Assembly: GCF_900327775.1 (NCBI RefSeq)
Contig: NZ_OUMZ01000007.1
Coordinates: 1,537,606 to 1,601,605 of the forward strand
Source of the DNA: Roseovarius sp. EL26
GTDB taxonomy: Bacteria > Pseudomonadota > Alphaproteobacteria > Rhodobacterales > Rhodobacteraceae
DNA: 64,000 bases
Reading direction: 5' to 3'
In this document: piece after piece, positions 1-9,864 of the stretch
How the letters are laid out: each line of letters begins with the position of its first letter
Position numbering within the stretch: the first letter of the stretch is position 1
The notes under the pieces: generated by a model
Database searches by the model: none
What the model was told of the DNA's origin: nothing
Seen by the model: the letters and a program-made list of their open reading frames with translations, nothing else
Position numbers and translations under genes: made by a program

Positions 1-316
1 GTGGGTCTCGCTCGGGCATCTGCATCCCGGCCTCACCGGCCAGAATACGCACCGCTTCCATGAAATCGACATTCTCGGTTTCGCGGACAAAGCTGATGGC
101 ATCGCCTTTGGCGTGACAGCCAAAGCAATAGTAATACCCCTTGCGATCATCGACGTGAAAGCTGGCGGATTTCTCCTGATGAAACGGGCACGAGGCCCAC
201 ATATCGCCCTTGCCCTGATTGGACTTGCGCGCATCCCACATCACTTTGCGCCCCGCCACCTGTGTCAGTGACGTGCGCGTACGCAGTTCATCAAGAAAAT
301 TTGGTGGCAGGCTCAT
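1..316 (-). CDS. dnaG: DNA primase DnaG, N-terminal part (cut by window edge)
   Basis: Reading the minus strand from an ATG at 316 gives an open frame running off the window edge, about 105 residues. It is the zinc-binding (CHC2) domain of bacterial primase, which makes RNA primers at the replication fork. The zinc ligands are visible as CPFH (Cys43, His46) and YYYCFGC (Cys64, Cys67), with the family-typical HxEKSxSFxV stretch between them. Only the 5' end is present, so the TOPRIM and helicase-binding domains cannot be judged. The neighbour upstream is a small secreted protein gene on the same strand. Confidence 0.93.
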   Translation of the reverse strand, partial: MSLPPNFLDELRTRTSLTQVAGRKVMWDARKSNQGKGDMWASCPFHQEKSASFHVDDRKGYYYCFGCHAKGDAISFVRETENVDFMEAVRILAGEAGMQMPERDP

Positions 317-383
317 ACCAAAATGAATACCCCGACTCGCGTCGAGGCACAAAGCGGAAAGCCGCGTTTGCAGGAATTAATAC

Positions 384-692
384 TTACTGTACGAAATCCG
401 CACAGGATTTCTGGAACTGACTTGCCGCCTCATCGGTCAACTGCGCATCTGGCAGGGTAAAGACAAAATCAACCAGATAAGGAACCGAATCTACGTATTT
501 CTTGTCGATCTTATCCTTGCCCTTACGCATTGATTTCTTGATCTTGTCGGCGCTTGCACCCGCTTTGCGCTGCTCCACCGAGGTCGCGATAATCCCGGCC
601 TGCACCTCACAACGCACCGCGCGGTCCTCCGCAGTTTCAGCCGAGGCTGGCAGAGCAAATAGGGCCAAAGCAGGCAATAACATCAAACGCAT
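384..692 (-). CDS. small secreted (periplasmic) protein of unknown function
   Basis: A 102-residue protein with a clear Sec signal peptide: an MRL start, a hydrophobic stretch LLPALALFALPA and a likely cleavage after ASA. The mature part is hydrophilic and Lys-rich in the middle (KKSMRKGKDKIDKKY), with two Cys (near residues 28 and 97) that could form a disulfide. I do not recognise a family. The ATG at 692 is preferred over a TTG seven codons upstream because GGAG lies at suitable spacing before it. It sits between dnaG and soxG on the same strand, with no functional hint from either. Confidence 0.72.
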   Translation of the reverse strand: MRLMLLPALALFALPASAETAEDRAVRCEVQAGIIATSVEQRKAGASADKIKKSMRKGKDKIDKKYVDSVPYLVDFVFTLPDAQLTDEAASQFQKSCADFVQ

Positions 693-728
693 GGTGAATA
701 TCTCCAAAATCAACCTGTTCCCTATCTG

Positions 729-1280
729 TCAACGCGGGTGCCGCGCTGCAACCCCCTGCATCGCATTTTTCAAATCATGCGCAAGGGTTTGCGCAAAGGC
801 GCGAAACACCAAGATCTGGTAACTGCGGTCGCCGATCCGAGTGATGGACGCCATCATATGCTGCAACTCAGACCGCGCTGTATGGCCGCGTTTGAACACC
901 TCAGGCCGCAGATCAATCGGCGTCAATCGCGCCAATACCTCTGCCGCATGCTCGCCTTCTAACATTGCAACGGCCCAAGCATCCGACTGATCGGTCAGCG
1001 CCGCGTGTTTGGCCAGTTTCGCATCGGGTGCAGGCCCGCACAGCAAAACCATCTCACGACCGAACCAGATCGCGCGACTGCCCTCTTTGCCTGTCGCCCG
1101 GTTGGGCGCAGGGGCCGCCATCCCATGCGCCGCCTTCAATGTGTCAGACAACGCCTTGCTCTGCCCTTTGTAGGGCGCAACGCTGGTCAAAACACCGCCC
1201 TCCACCTCAGAAACAGAGACCGTTCCCGCCTCAAAAGGAAGCACGCTATCAAACGGCGTTTTTTCGATCAATTCAACCAC
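729..1280 (-). CDS. soxG: sarcosine oxidase gamma subunit
   Basis: About 183 residues when started at the GTG at 1280, which overlaps the end of soxA by 8 bp and follows an AGGGAGGAC ribosome-binding site. The longer frame back to 1376 only reads into soxA and is not needed. SoxG is the small non-catalytic gamma subunit of the cytoplasmic heterotetrameric sarcosine oxidase, which oxidatively demethylates sarcosine to glycine, producing methylene-tetrahydrofolate and H2O2. Identity rests on position (last in a soxB-D-A-G operon) and on size and start (MVELIEKTPFD-like) typical of SoxG. It is translationally coupled to soxA. Confidence 0.9.
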   Translation of the reverse strand: MVELIEKTPFDSVLPFEAGTVSVSEVEGGVLTSVAPYKGQSKALSDTLKAAHGMAAPAPNRATGKEGSRAIWFGREMVLLCGPAPDAKLAKHAALTDQSDAWAVAMLEGEHAAEVLARLTPIDLRPEVFKRGHTARSELQHMMASITRIGDRSYQILVFRAFAQTLAHDLKNAMQGVAARHPR

Positions 1281-4203
1281 GTGTCCGTCCTCCCTCTGGG
1301 TCAAAGAACACCGGGTGGCAGACCTCGCACAGGGCCTCCACCCCATTGAGGTGCTCCACCATTCGCACCACTTCACCGTGCCGCGCCGGGCCGTTTTTCA
1401 AAAACCCAAGCGCGATATTGTGGCCCAGCGTCGGCGAAAACCCGACCGAGGTGATATAGCCCTGATCATTGGCGCTCACCGCCTCGGCATCCTTGTCAAA
1501 CAGATGCCCCCCGGCGATCAGCTCTTTCACCTCACCCACAGGTTTCAGGCCGACCAGACGTTCTCGGCTTTCCTCAACCATGCCCGGACGCGTGGCCGAT
1601 CCTTTGCCAATACAATCCTTCTTGCCACTGACCATACCACCCATGCCGATATCAAACGCTGTCACCCGGCCATGAATCTCGGCATGGGTGATGAACCCTT
1701 TCTCGATCCGCAGCACATTCAATGCCTCCATGCCATATGCACCGCCGCCCAGCGCCTCGGCCTTGGTCATCAAGATACGGAACAGACTTTCACCATAACG
1801 CGCGGGCACCGCCACCTCATAGGCATGCTCGCCCGAGAAGGAGATCCGGAACAGCCGTCCCTTCACCCCGCCTACACTCATCTCGCCACAAGCCATGAAC
1901 GGCCAGCTATCGTCATCAATCGGCGAGTCCAGCACATCGTTCAGCAAATCGCGCGATTGCGGCCCCGCCACGGCAAACTGCGCCCACTGTTCTGTGACAG
2001 AGGTAAAGCGCACATCCATCTGCGGCACCAGACACTGCTGCACAAACTCCAGATGCCGCATCACCTGCCCTGCCGCTGCGGTGGTAGTGGTAGTGACAAA
2101 ATGGGTCTCGGACAGCCGTGCCGTCGTCCCATCATCCATCACATGCCCATCTTCACGCAGCATCAGACCATAACGCACCCGCCCCACTTTCAGGGTCGAG
2201 AAGGTGTTGGTGTAAACGAAATCCAAAAACGCGCCCGCATCCGGGCCCTGAATGTCGATCTTGCCCAGCGTGGACACATCGCAAACACCCACGGCATTGC
2301 GCACCATATTAACCTCGCGGTCACAAGACTGTCGCCAATGAGTTTCGCCCGCCTTGGGGAAATAGCTGGGCCGGTACCACAGTCCCGCCTCAATAAAGGG
2401 CGCACCTTTTTCCTGCGTGGCCTTATGCGAGGTGGTGAACCGTTCCGGCGCAAACCCCTTGCCTTGCGATCCCGCCCCCAGCGATGCAATCGACACCGGC
2501 GTATAGGGTGGGCGATAGGTGGTTGTTCCGGTCTCAGGAATCCCCCGCCCGGTCGCATCCGCCAGAACGGCCAGTGCAGCCACGTTCGAGTTTTTTCCCT
2601 GATCTGTCGCCATGCCCTGCGTCGTGTAACGCTTCATGTGCTCGACCGAGCGGAAATTTTCCATTGCTGCCTGCTTCACGTCCTTGACCGTAACATCGTT
2701 CTGGAAATCCAACCAAGCGCGGCCTTTGCCGGGCACGGCATAGACTGGATAGATGTCATAAGCGCCATCTTCTGCTGCGGGTGCAGAGGCCTCCTCACGT
2801 TTCATCCCAAGATCATCCAGCGCCGCATGAGCCGCAGCAATACCACCCTCAAGACAGGCATGTGTCGAAAAATCACCCTGACAGGATCCAGCTGTGCCCA
2901 TTCCGGGCACAGATCCCTCAACCGGGACAAAGGCAGCAATGTCTCGGTCCCAAGTGGGCCGTCCACCCAAATGACAGGTTAGATTTACAGTTGGGTTCCA
3001 ACCGCCTGACATGGCCAGACAATCGGCCTGAATATTCTCGGTGCCTTTTGCCGTGCGGATCGTAACCGACTCCAACCGCTTACCGCCACCCGCATCGCAA
3101 ACCTCGGCCCCGGCATAAAATGGCACATCCAGCGCACATTTCGCATGGTGCCGCGCATCAATCAGCGCACTGACATGCACGCCTGCACCCTGCAAGTCGG
3201 CAACAGTGCGATGCGCCTCGTCAGTGTTGCCGTATACCACAACATTACGTCCGCAAGACACCCGCCAGCGGTTCAGATAGGCACGCACAGCCCCCGAAGT
3301 CATGATCCCCGGACGGTCATTGTTGCGAAACGCCACGGGCCGCTCAATCGCGCCCGCCGCCAATACGGCGCGTTTGGCCACAATCCGCCAAAAACATTCG
3401 CGCGGCGCACCCAATCGCATCGATACATCATGCGGGATCTTTTCCAGCGCACCGTAAGTGCCCTGATCATAGGCCCCAACCACGCTGGTGCGGGTCATGA
3501 TCCGCACATTGTCCATCTGCGCCAACTCGGCCGTAACCTCCTCAGCCCAAACAGACCCCGGTTTGCCGTCCACCTCCAGCGTTTCGGCATTCAGACGCCC
3601 ACCAGTGCGCGTGTCTTCCTCGGCCAAAATCACATCCGCCCCTGCCTTGGCCGCTGTCAGCGCCGCCATTAATCCGGCAGGCCCTGCGCCAATCACCAGC
3701 AGATCACAGTGCGCATAGGCTTTCTCATAGGTCTCGACATTATGCTTGCCTGACAATCCGCCCAAACCAGCAGCATTGCGAATGATCGGCTCATAGATCT
3801 TTTCCCAAAACGCCTTGGGCCACATGAAGGTCTTGTAATAAAATCCAGCGCCCAGAAACGGTGCTGCCCAGTCGTTCACACTCATCAGATCAAAACCCAG
3901 CGAAGGCCAACGGTTCTGACTGTGTGTCACCAACCCCTCGTGCAACTCCAACGTGGTCGCCCGTACATTCGGTTCTTGCGCGGCACCCAAGCCGGCGGTC
4001 ACCAGTGCATTCGGCTCTTCACTGCCTGCGCTAAGCACGCCGCGCGGACGATGGTATTTGAACGACCGCCCCATCAACGCGATGTCATTTGCCAACAGCG
4101 CCGAGGCCAGAGTATCACCGCCAAACCCTCGATAACTATGGCCGTCAAACTGAAAATTGATCTGCTGACCACGATCGATCAGGCCTTTACCTTCAACCCT
4201 CAT
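1273..4203 (-). CDS. soxA: sarcosine oxidase alpha subunit
   Basis: 976 residues, normal for SoxA. The N-terminal ~100 residues match the Fer2_4-like domain (FKYHRPRG, SAGSEEPNA). An NAD-binding Rossmann domain follows, with GAGPAG at 172-177. The C-terminal ~380 residues are GcvT/dimethylglycine-dehydrogenase-like (ending RMVEHLNGVEALCEVCHPVFFDPEG) and handle the tetrahydrofolate-bound one-carbon unit. The subunit works with SoxB to turn sarcosine into glycine. Its start ATG overlaps the soxD stop by 4 bp (4200-4203), and soxG overlaps its end, so the operon is tightly coupled. Very long antisense frames inside it are GC-skew shadows. Confidence 0.97.
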   Translation of the reverse strand: MRVEGKGLIDRGQQINFQFDGHSYRGFGGDTLASALLANDIALMGRSFKYHRPRGVLSAGSEEPNALVTAGLGAAQEPNVRATTLELHEGLVTHSQNRWPSLGFDLMSVNDWAAPFLGAGFYYKTFMWPKAFWEKIYEPIIRNAAGLGGLSGKHNVETYEKAYAHCDLLVIGAGPAGLMAALTAAKAGADVILAEEDTRTGGRLNAETLEVDGKPGSVWAEEVTAELAQMDNVRIMTRTSVVGAYDQGTYGALEKIPHDVSMRLGAPRECFWRIVAKRAVLAAGAIERPVAFRNNDRPGIMTSGAVRAYLNRWRVSCGRNVVVYGNTDEAHRTVADLQGAGVHVSALIDARHHAKCALDVPFYAGAEVCDAGGGKRLESVTIRTAKGTENIQADCLAMSGGWNPTVNLTCHLGGRPTWDRDIAAFVPVEGSVPGMGTAGSCQGDFSTHACLEGGIAAAHAALDDLGMKREEASAPAAEDGAYDIYPVYAVPGKGRAWLDFQNDVTVKDVKQAAMENFRSVEHMKRYTTQGMATDQGKNSNVAALAVLADATGRGIPETGTTTYRPPYTPVSIASLGAGSQGKGFAPERFTTSHKATQEKGAPFIEAGLWYRPSYFPKAGETHWRQSCDREVNMVRNAVGVCDVSTLGKIDIQGPDAGAFLDFVYTNTFSTLKVGRVRYGLMLREDGHVMDDGTTARLSETHFVTTTTTAAAGQVMRHLEFVQQCLVPQMDVRFTSVTEQWAQFAVAGPQSRDLLNDVLDSPIDDDSWPFMACGEMSVGGVKGRLFRISFSGEHAYEVAVPARYGESLFRILMTKAEALGGGAYGMEALNVLRIEKGFITHAEIHGRVTAFDIGMGGMVSGKKDCIGKGSATRPGMVEESRERLVGLKPVGEVKELIAGGHLFDKDAEAVSANDQGYITSVGFSPTLGHNIALGFLKNGPARHGEVVRMVEHLNGVEALCEVCHPVFFDPEGGRTRG

Positions 4204-4472
4204 GCGCCCTGCTCCTTGATGTCCGAGGCCAAGGCCGTATCGATAATCTCATGCGTCGCGGTATTGCGTGTCACCACCACCCAAGATCCGCATCCCGTCT
4301 CGTGATACCAAAGGTCGCGCGTCACCCCGCACGGGTTGTCTCGCATATGCACGTAATCCACCCAAGCCTCCGGCTCCGCATCCGCCTCAGGCCGGTTCAG
4401 TGCAACCGCCGCGCCTTGATAATAAAACTCGCGCCGGTCGCGCTCTCCGCAAATCGGACAGGTAATTCTCAT
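4200..4472 (-). CDS. soxD: sarcosine oxidase delta subunit
   Basis: 90 residues, the usual SoxD size. The N-terminal CPICGERD and the later WYHETGCGSW pair of Cys-containing motifs are the zinc-binding signature of the delta subunit, and YVHMRDNPCG is also characteristic. It is a structural subunit of the heterotetrameric enzyme. It overlaps soxA by 4 bp and lies 63 bp after soxB, in the standard B-D-A-G order. Confidence 0.95.
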   Translation of the reverse strand: MRITCPICGERDRREFYYQGAAVALNRPEADAEPEAWVDYVHMRDNPCGVTRDLWYHETGCGSWVVVTRNTATHEIIDTALASDIKEQGA

Positions 4473-4535
4473 GACAATTTCCCCTGCGCCTTGTGCTTCA
4501 TCTTTCCAAAAATACTCATACTCCTGCCCCTTTCA

Positions 4536-5789
4536 TCAGTGCAGGTTATGCTGGCTGCCGGTGCCCTCTTCGTCCATCAGGCCTCGACCCGTAGAGAAGC
4601 GATCCAACCGGAATCGTGCCGCTGGCGTGTGCGGTGTATCATTGGCAATCAAATGCGCGGTCGAATAACCCGATCCTGGCACCGCTTTGAACCCACCATA
4701 ACACCAGCCGCAGTTGAGATAGAGACCTTCAGTTTGCGTCTTGTCGATAATCGGCGATCCATCAGGCGACATATCCATAATCCCGCCCCAGCTGCGCAGC
4801 ACCTTGGCCTTGCCGATCATCGGCATCAGCGTCATGCCCGCCTCCATCACATGTTCCACCATCGGCAAGTTGCCCCGCGCGGCATAAGACGCGTACATGT
4901 CCAGATCACCGCCAAACACCAGCCCGCCCTTGTCCGACTGGCTGATATAGAAATGCCCCATACCAAAGCTGACGACATGATCGATGCAGGGCTTTATCCC
5001 CTCGGTCACAAAAGCCTGCAAGATATGGCTTTCAATCGGCAGGCGCATACCGGCCATTTCTGCCACCTGACTGGAACGCCCGGCCACAACAATCGCCACC
5101 TTCTTGGCTCGGATCGCACCGCGACTGGTCTGTACGCCTTTGACGACACCGCCTTCGACATCAATGCCGGTCACTTCGCAGTTCTGGATCAGGTCCACAC
5201 CCCGGTCGCTGGCGCCTCGGGCAAAGCCCCAGGCCACCGCATCATGGCGCGCCGTCCCTGCACGCCGTTGCAACAAGGCACCGTAGATCGGGAACCGCCC
5301 CTGATCAAAATCAAGATATGGCAAATGACGTTTCACATCATCGCGGCTCAGCAGCTCGGCGTCATCACCCTGATTGCGGATGGAATTGCCCCGGCGAATA
5401 GCTGCATCGCGCTGACTATCAGAATGGAACAGGGAAATCTGCCCGCGCTGCGACATCATCACATTGTAGTTCAGGTCTTCTTCCAACCCTTCCCATAGCT
5501 TCAGGGAATGGCTGTAAAACTCGGAATTGCCCGGCAGAAAGTAGTTCGCCCGCACAATCGTGGTATTTCGCCCAACGTTTCCACCACCAAGATAGCCCTT
5601 TTCCAGCACGGCCACGTTGGTAATGCCGTGGTTCTTGGCCAGATAATACGCCGTCGACAAACCGTGACCACCACCACCGATGATAACCACGTCATATTCG
5701 GATTTCGGTTCGGCATCACGCCAATGCGGGGCCCAGCCCTTATTGCCAGTCAAACCCTCTTTCAGAACGCGCCAACCAGAAAACGCCAT
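4536..5789 (-). CDS. soxB: sarcosine oxidase beta subunit
   Basis: 417 residues, typical SoxB length. The FAD dinucleotide-binding motif VIIGGGGHG is at about 35-43. An ARHDAV motif holds a His near residue 182 that I take as the residue carrying covalent FMN in this family. This is the catalytic flavoprotein subunit that oxidises the sarcosine C-N bond. First gene of the operon; the operon promoter should lie in the ~120 bp between it and the gdh terminator. Glycine betaine demethylase genes at 42-44 kb lie two steps upstream in the same catabolic route. Confidence 0.96.
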   Translation of the reverse strand: MAFSGWRVLKEGLTGNKGWAPHWRDAEPKSEYDVVIIGGGGHGLSTAYYLAKNHGITNVAVLEKGYLGGGNVGRNTTIVRANYFLPGNSEFYSHSLKLWEGLEEDLNYNVMMSQRGQISLFHSDSQRDAAIRRGNSIRNQGDDAELLSRDDVKRHLPYLDFDQGRFPIYGALLQRRAGTARHDAVAWGFARGASDRGVDLIQNCEVTGIDVEGGVVKGVQTSRGAIRAKKVAIVVAGRSSQVAEMAGMRLPIESHILQAFVTEGIKPCIDHVVSFGMGHFYISQSDKGGLVFGGDLDMYASYAARGNLPMVEHVMEAGMTLMPMIGKAKVLRSWGGIMDMSPDGSPIIDKTQTEGLYLNCGWCYGGFKAVPGSGYSTAHLIANDTPHTPAARFRLDRFSTGRGLMDEEGTGSQHNLH

Positions 5790-5902
5790 AGATCTCTCCC
5801 TGATGATGCAGGCAGATAAGCAGGCTCTGTTGCAGATAGCAATAAACGCTGACGACGAAATGTGTCGTTTTCAACAGACACTTCTGCGAAACCGTTGAAG
5901 AC

Positions 5903-5932
5903 AAATAAAAAAGGGGAAGGCGAACCTTCCCC
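5903..5932 (-). terminator. Rho-independent terminator of glutamate dehydrogenase
   Basis: An 8-bp GC-rich hairpin (GGGGAAGG, loop CGAA, CCTTCCCC at 5913-5932). On the minus strand it is followed by a run of T (AAATAAAAAA at 5903-5912 on the plus strand). It sits 30 bp after the gdh stop and ends that transcript before the sox promoter. Confidence 0.88.
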
Positions 5933-5961
5933 ATTCGTTTTCTCTATCAACGTTGAAGCAA

Positions 5962-7392
5962 TTACAGCCCCAGCGCGCGGTAGCTGTCTGCCACTTTGCC
6001 GATCGATACCAGATAGGCTGCGGTACGCAGGTCTTCGACGTCATCACGACCATGCCACAGCTCACGCATAGATTGGTATGCGGCCCGCATTGTGTCATCG
6101 AGACCTGAGCGCACCAGTTCCAGCTCGCCCGCACCACGCAGATACTTTTGCTTGAAGTCTGGTGTCATTGACCAGGAATCACCCAGTTCAGTATCCAGCG
6201 CGTTCAATTCATCAACGATCAACTGGTGCCGCGCTTCTTCCTGACGGCGGCCCAGACGACCAAAGCGAATGTGGCTCAGATTTTTGACCCACTCAAAGTA
6301 GGAAACTGTCACACCGCCAGCGTTGGCATACATATCCGGCACGATCACGCAGCCTTTTTTGCGCAGGATCTCATCTGCACCCGCTGTCACCGGACCGTTC
6401 GCAGCCTCAATGATCAGTGGCGCTTTGACGTTGGCCGCATTGGACAGGTTAATCACCCCTTCCAAAGCCGCCGGGATGAGGATGTCACAGTCCTGCTCCA
6501 GCACCAGCCCACCGTTTTCCACATAAGTGGCATCGGGGAAGCCTTTGACACCACCGTGCTTCATGATCCAGTTGCGGACCGATTCCACGTCCAGCCCGGC
6601 ATCACTGGTGATCGCGCCATCGCGTTCAATGATACCAGTGATTTTACAGCCGTCTTCTTCTTGCAGGAATTTGGCGGCGTGATAGCCCACGTTACCAAGA
6701 CCTTGCACAACGACGCGCTTGCCATCAAGCGTACCGCTCAACTTGGCTGCCTTTACGTCTTCGGGGTGACGAAACAACTCTTGCAACGCATATTGCACAC
6801 CCCGGCCAGTGGCCTCGGTCCGGCCTTGAATACCGCCACCGTTGATCGGCTTACCCGTAACACAGGCGCGGCCATTGATATCAGTTGTGTTCATGCGCTT
6901 GTACTGGTCTGCAATCCACGCCATCTCACGCTCCCCCGTGCCCATATCTGGGGCGGGAACGTTCTGACTTGGATTGACCAGATCGCGTTTGATTAATTCA
7001 TAGGCAAAGCGGCGGGTGATCCGCTCCAACTCATCTTCTTCCCATTCACGCGGGTCAATCCGCAGGCCGCCTTTTGATCCCCCAAATGGAGCCTCAACAA
7101 GCGCGCATTTATAAGTCATCAGGGCGGCCAGCGCTTCGACCTCGTCCTGGTTAACACCCATCGCATAGCGAATACCGCCTTTGACGGGTTCCATATGTTC
7201 AGAGTGTACACTTCTGTAACCGGTAAAGGTGTGAATTTTTCCACGTAACCGGACACCAAAGCGCACGGTATATGTTGCGTTACAAACCCTGATCTTTTCC
7301 TCAAGACCCGGCGGGAGGTCCATCAGCGCAACCGCGCGGTTGAACATTAAATCCACACTTTCGCGAAAGCTCGGCTCCTGGGCTGAATTCAT
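5962..7392 (-). CDS. gdhA: glutamate dehydrogenase (Glu/Leu/Phe/Val dehydrogenase family)
   Basis: 476 residues from the ATG at 7392, chosen because AGGAGGG precedes it; the longer frame to 7479 has no such site. It interconverts glutamate and 2-oxoglutarate plus ammonia. Visible motifs: KGGIRY (71-76), the catalytic Lys in GGSKGG (Lys107), PAPDMGTG (146-153) and the Rossmann motif GLGNVG (231-236). The family resembles the alphaproteobacterial NAD-type enzyme. Substrate preference for Glu over other amino acids is inferred. It stands alone, with its own terminator, next to the glycine-producing sox operon, consistent with nitrogen assimilation or release. Confidence 0.92.
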   Translation of the reverse strand: MNSAQEPSFRESVDLMFNRAVALMDLPPGLEEKIRVCNATYTVRFGVRLRGKIHTFTGYRSVHSEHMEPVKGGIRYAMGVNQDEVEALAALMTYKCALVEAPFGGSKGGLRIDPREWEEDELERITRRFAYELIKRDLVNPSQNVPAPDMGTGEREMAWIADQYKRMNTTDINGRACVTGKPINGGGIQGRTEATGRGVQYALQELFRHPEDVKAAKLSGTLDGKRVVVQGLGNVGYHAAKFLQEEDGCKITGIIERDGAITSDAGLDVESVRNWIMKHGGVKGFPDATYVENGGLVLEQDCDILIPAALEGVINLSNAANVKAPLIIEAANGPVTAGADEILRKKGCVIVPDMYANAGGVTVSYFEWVKNLSHIRFGRLGRRQEEARHQLIVDELNALDTELGDSWSMTPDFKQKYLRGAGELELVRSGLDDTMRAAYQSMRELWHGRDDVEDLRTAAYLVSIGKVADSYRALGL

Positions 7393-7704
7393 TTGCAATT
7401 CCCTCCTGACGATTATTTTAAGGCACTTTTTAAACATAAGCCTATACGCATGGTTACCGGATGAGCCGGGTTTGTCCACCCACCAAAGCTGATTCTAAAG
7501 GGTCACCCTCGTACGTATCTTCACGAAGATCATCGTAAACAATAGAAAAACAATACCTCGCAATCACGCAGTATTTCCTAAAAAAACCGAAACAATGACA
7601 GCCTATCGCCCCATTGTCCGCCACATTTTCGACACCTCTGTTGTAAATAAAAATGCGGTGGGAAACTCCCGCTTTGGGCGTATTGCGCGCCAAGAGGACC
7701 AGAC
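7393..7704. other. divergent intergenic region (gdh / TadG-like gene)
   Basis: 312 bp between two divergently transcribed genes, so it must hold both promoters. It is A/T-richer than its surroundings towards the middle (7540-7660). I see no gene or strong palindrome in it. Confidence 0.5.
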
Positions 7705-9864
7705 ATGCATAAGATCGACGCCAAGGAAACTACGGCTATAACCTCGGGAATTGTTCCCCTGCCCGGCCAGATCAAACGCTGGATCTCCCGGTTCCGGCGT
7801 GATGAAGACGGCGCAATGACAGTCCTGACCGTTTTCTTTGCCATCATCATGCTGATCATGGCAGGCTTCGGCGTAGATATGATGCGTTACGAGATGCACC
7901 GCGCCCGCGTTCAAAACACTCTTGATGCTGCGGTGTTGGCGGGTGCTGGAGCCGCCTCAGGCTTAAACGAAGCCAGAATCGAAGCAGTTGTAAAAGATTA
8001 TTTCAGCAAAGCCGGGCAACTTGGCACTCTGAACGAGTTCAAAGAGGGTGATATCGTCACCACATTGAACGCAGCTAAAGTTACCGCCTCGGCTGAACTC
8101 ACACTCAATACGTATCTGATGAAGCTGCTCGACGTGAACACGTTGCGCACGAAAGGCACTTCCACCGCCGAAGTGCGCATTCCCAAGCTGGAAATCTCAA
8201 TGGTGCTAGACGTGTCCGGCTCAATGTCTCGTACGGGCTCTGATGGGATTGTTAAACTTGACGCCCTCAAAGTTGCCGCCAAGGAATTTGTAACAGATGC
8301 GATGGCCATCGGCGACCCCGGTGATGTGATGATCTCGATCGTGCCATTCAGCTTCGGGGTGACCCCTTCCCTTGAGATTTTCAATGCCCTGAACGTGAAC
8401 CGGACACACAACAGATACGGTCAAGACTACGAAGACGAAACTCCACCATCCAGTCTAAACGAAACCTATTGCATCCGTTTCTCGGGCAACGACTACAACA
8501 ATACCGCCATCAGCACCTCCGATCTTCTTAAACAACGTATATATTCCTCGCGGTACGGTAATTTCGAGGAACTGGAAGAAGGCAGTAATCGCCCATGGCG
8601 GACTTGCTACACAGACAAATACTTCGAAATCCTGCCCTATTCGCTCAACAAAACAAAACTTCACGAGAAGATTGATGGCTTGGTCGCCAACGGCAACACC
8701 TCGGGGCACGAAGGCATCAAATGGGGGACAGGTCTGCTTGACCCAGAGTTTCAATCTGTTGCCCGTGCTATAGATCCGACACTCAGCAACATTCCCGCGA
8801 ATTATACAGAACCTGATACATTGAAAGTCATCGTGATGATGGGGGATGGGGCCAATACCTCAACCTACCAATTCCACCCACTTAGTGAATATGCCCTGAT
8901 CCAGGCTAACGGCGGAGTTTCGACTGGCTTGGATCTGAGCAACGCCACAGAATATCGCGGCCCTGATGGTGGAATGTACAAATTCACCTTCAACACTGCA
9001 GATTACCAACGCGTCCAACATGTAAATTATGGTACAGGCGGGGAGTGGAGAGCCAGCAACAGCACTCAATATATGTACCTGTGCAGTGATGATTACCCTC
9101 AATGGGTTTGCAACTATGATAACCGCGAATATGGCGTCGAAGAAACTTATATGCGACGCCCCGGCTCAAACACCTTCTACTTGGTAGAGGGAGCCTCAGG
9201 CCAATACAGAACATCGCGCACCTTTAATGAAATCACTTCCGAACTCCGCGGTACAAATCGAAACAATTCGCGCGAAGTCATGGTCTTAGATCAGAATCTT
9301 GAGACAGGCGGTGAATTCACTCGAGTGACCGATATTGGTAGTGATACAAGTAACATTGCGACACGACCGTTCAATCAGATCAGTAACACGCACAACAATC
9401 GCAATGATCTCACTAATGGCCCTTATCGAACGGTCGAGTTCACTGACACTGTTAATGGCGTTGCAAACACGACGGTCTTCGGGATGCAGCAATTCAGCTG
9501 GGAATACATGTGGGGCCATATCTCCCCCGAAGAATACTCAGACATCATCAGCGACAACAACACGGCATACAACGAATTCAAGAATACCGGCCAAGCCGCG
9601 ATCGGCGGAGATAGCAAGGATGATCGTATGGAAGACGCCTGCAATGCCGCACGCGCCCCAGGGAAAAACATGGTAATCTACACGATCGGCTTTGCGGTAC
9701 CCGTAGGTGGCACGGCTGAGCGAGAACTCAAAAAATGTGCCCACGGCGACACAAATAGCACTCCCGGCGTCGGCAGCTACTTTGCAGCTTCAAACCGCGC
9801 TGAATTGAGAAGTTCCTTTGGAGCAATTCTTGATCATGTGCAGAAACTAAGGTTGACGCAATGA
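7705..9864 (+). CDS. TadG-like protein with von Willebrand A domain
   Basis: 719 residues. A short basic cytoplasmic start (RRDEDGAM) leads into a single membrane anchor at about 38-58, the Tad_N arrangement of TadG/TadE-type proteins. A vWA domain begins near 163, with the metal-ion (MIDAS) motif DVSGSMS at 169-175 and DGANTS further on. The exported part is long, Asn/Thr/Tyr-rich and contains several Cys. The role is inferred to be envelope or adhesion, linked to the Tad (Flp pilus) machinery, but no tadA/B/C or cpa genes lie in the window. It overlaps the next gene by 4 bp, so the three genes form an operon. Confidence 0.85.
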   Translation: MHKIDAKETTAITSGIVPLPGQIKRWISRFRRDEDGAMTVLTVFFAIIMLIMAGFGVDMMRYEMHRARVQNTLDAAVLAGAGAASGLNEARIEAVVKDYFSKAGQLGTLNEFKEGDIVTTLNAAKVTASAELTLNTYLMKLLDVNTLRTKGTSTAEVRIPKLEISMVLDVSGSMSRTGSDGIVKLDALKVAAKEFVTDAMAIGDPGDVMISIVPFSFGVTPSLEIFNALNVNRTHNRYGQDYEDETPPSSLNETYCIRFSGNDYNNTAISTSDLLKQRIYSSRYGNFEELEEGSNRPWRTCYTDKYFEILPYSLNKTKLHEKIDGLVANGNTSGHEGIKWGTGLLDPEFQSVARAIDPTLSNIPANYTEPDTLKVIVMMGDGANTSTYQFHPLSEYALIQANGGVSTGLDLSNATEYRGPDGGMYKFTFNTADYQRVQHVNYGTGGEWRASNSTQYMYLCSDDYPQWVCNYDNREYGVEETYMRRPGSNTFYLVEGASGQYRTSRTFNEITSELRGTNRNNSREVMVLDQNLETGGEFTRVTDIGSDTSNIATRPFNQISNTHNNRNDLTNGPYRTVEFTDTVNGVANTTVFGMQQFSWEYMWGHISPEEYSDIISDNNTAYNEFKNTGQAAIGGDSKDDRMEDACNAARAPGKNMVIYTIGFAVPVGGTAERELKKCAHGDTNSTPGVGSYFAASNRAELRSSFGAILDHVQKLRLTQ

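Noticed and set aside
1315..2982. 555-residue plus-strand frame inside soxA
   Set aside because: Antisense to a well-supported enzyme with intact motifs; its protein has no family features and is Arg/His/Pro-rich, as expected from reversed GC-rich codons.
4251..5498. 415-residue plus-strand frame across soxD and soxB
   Set aside because: Antisense shadow; the minus-strand genes carry clear catalytic motifs and overlap in an operon.
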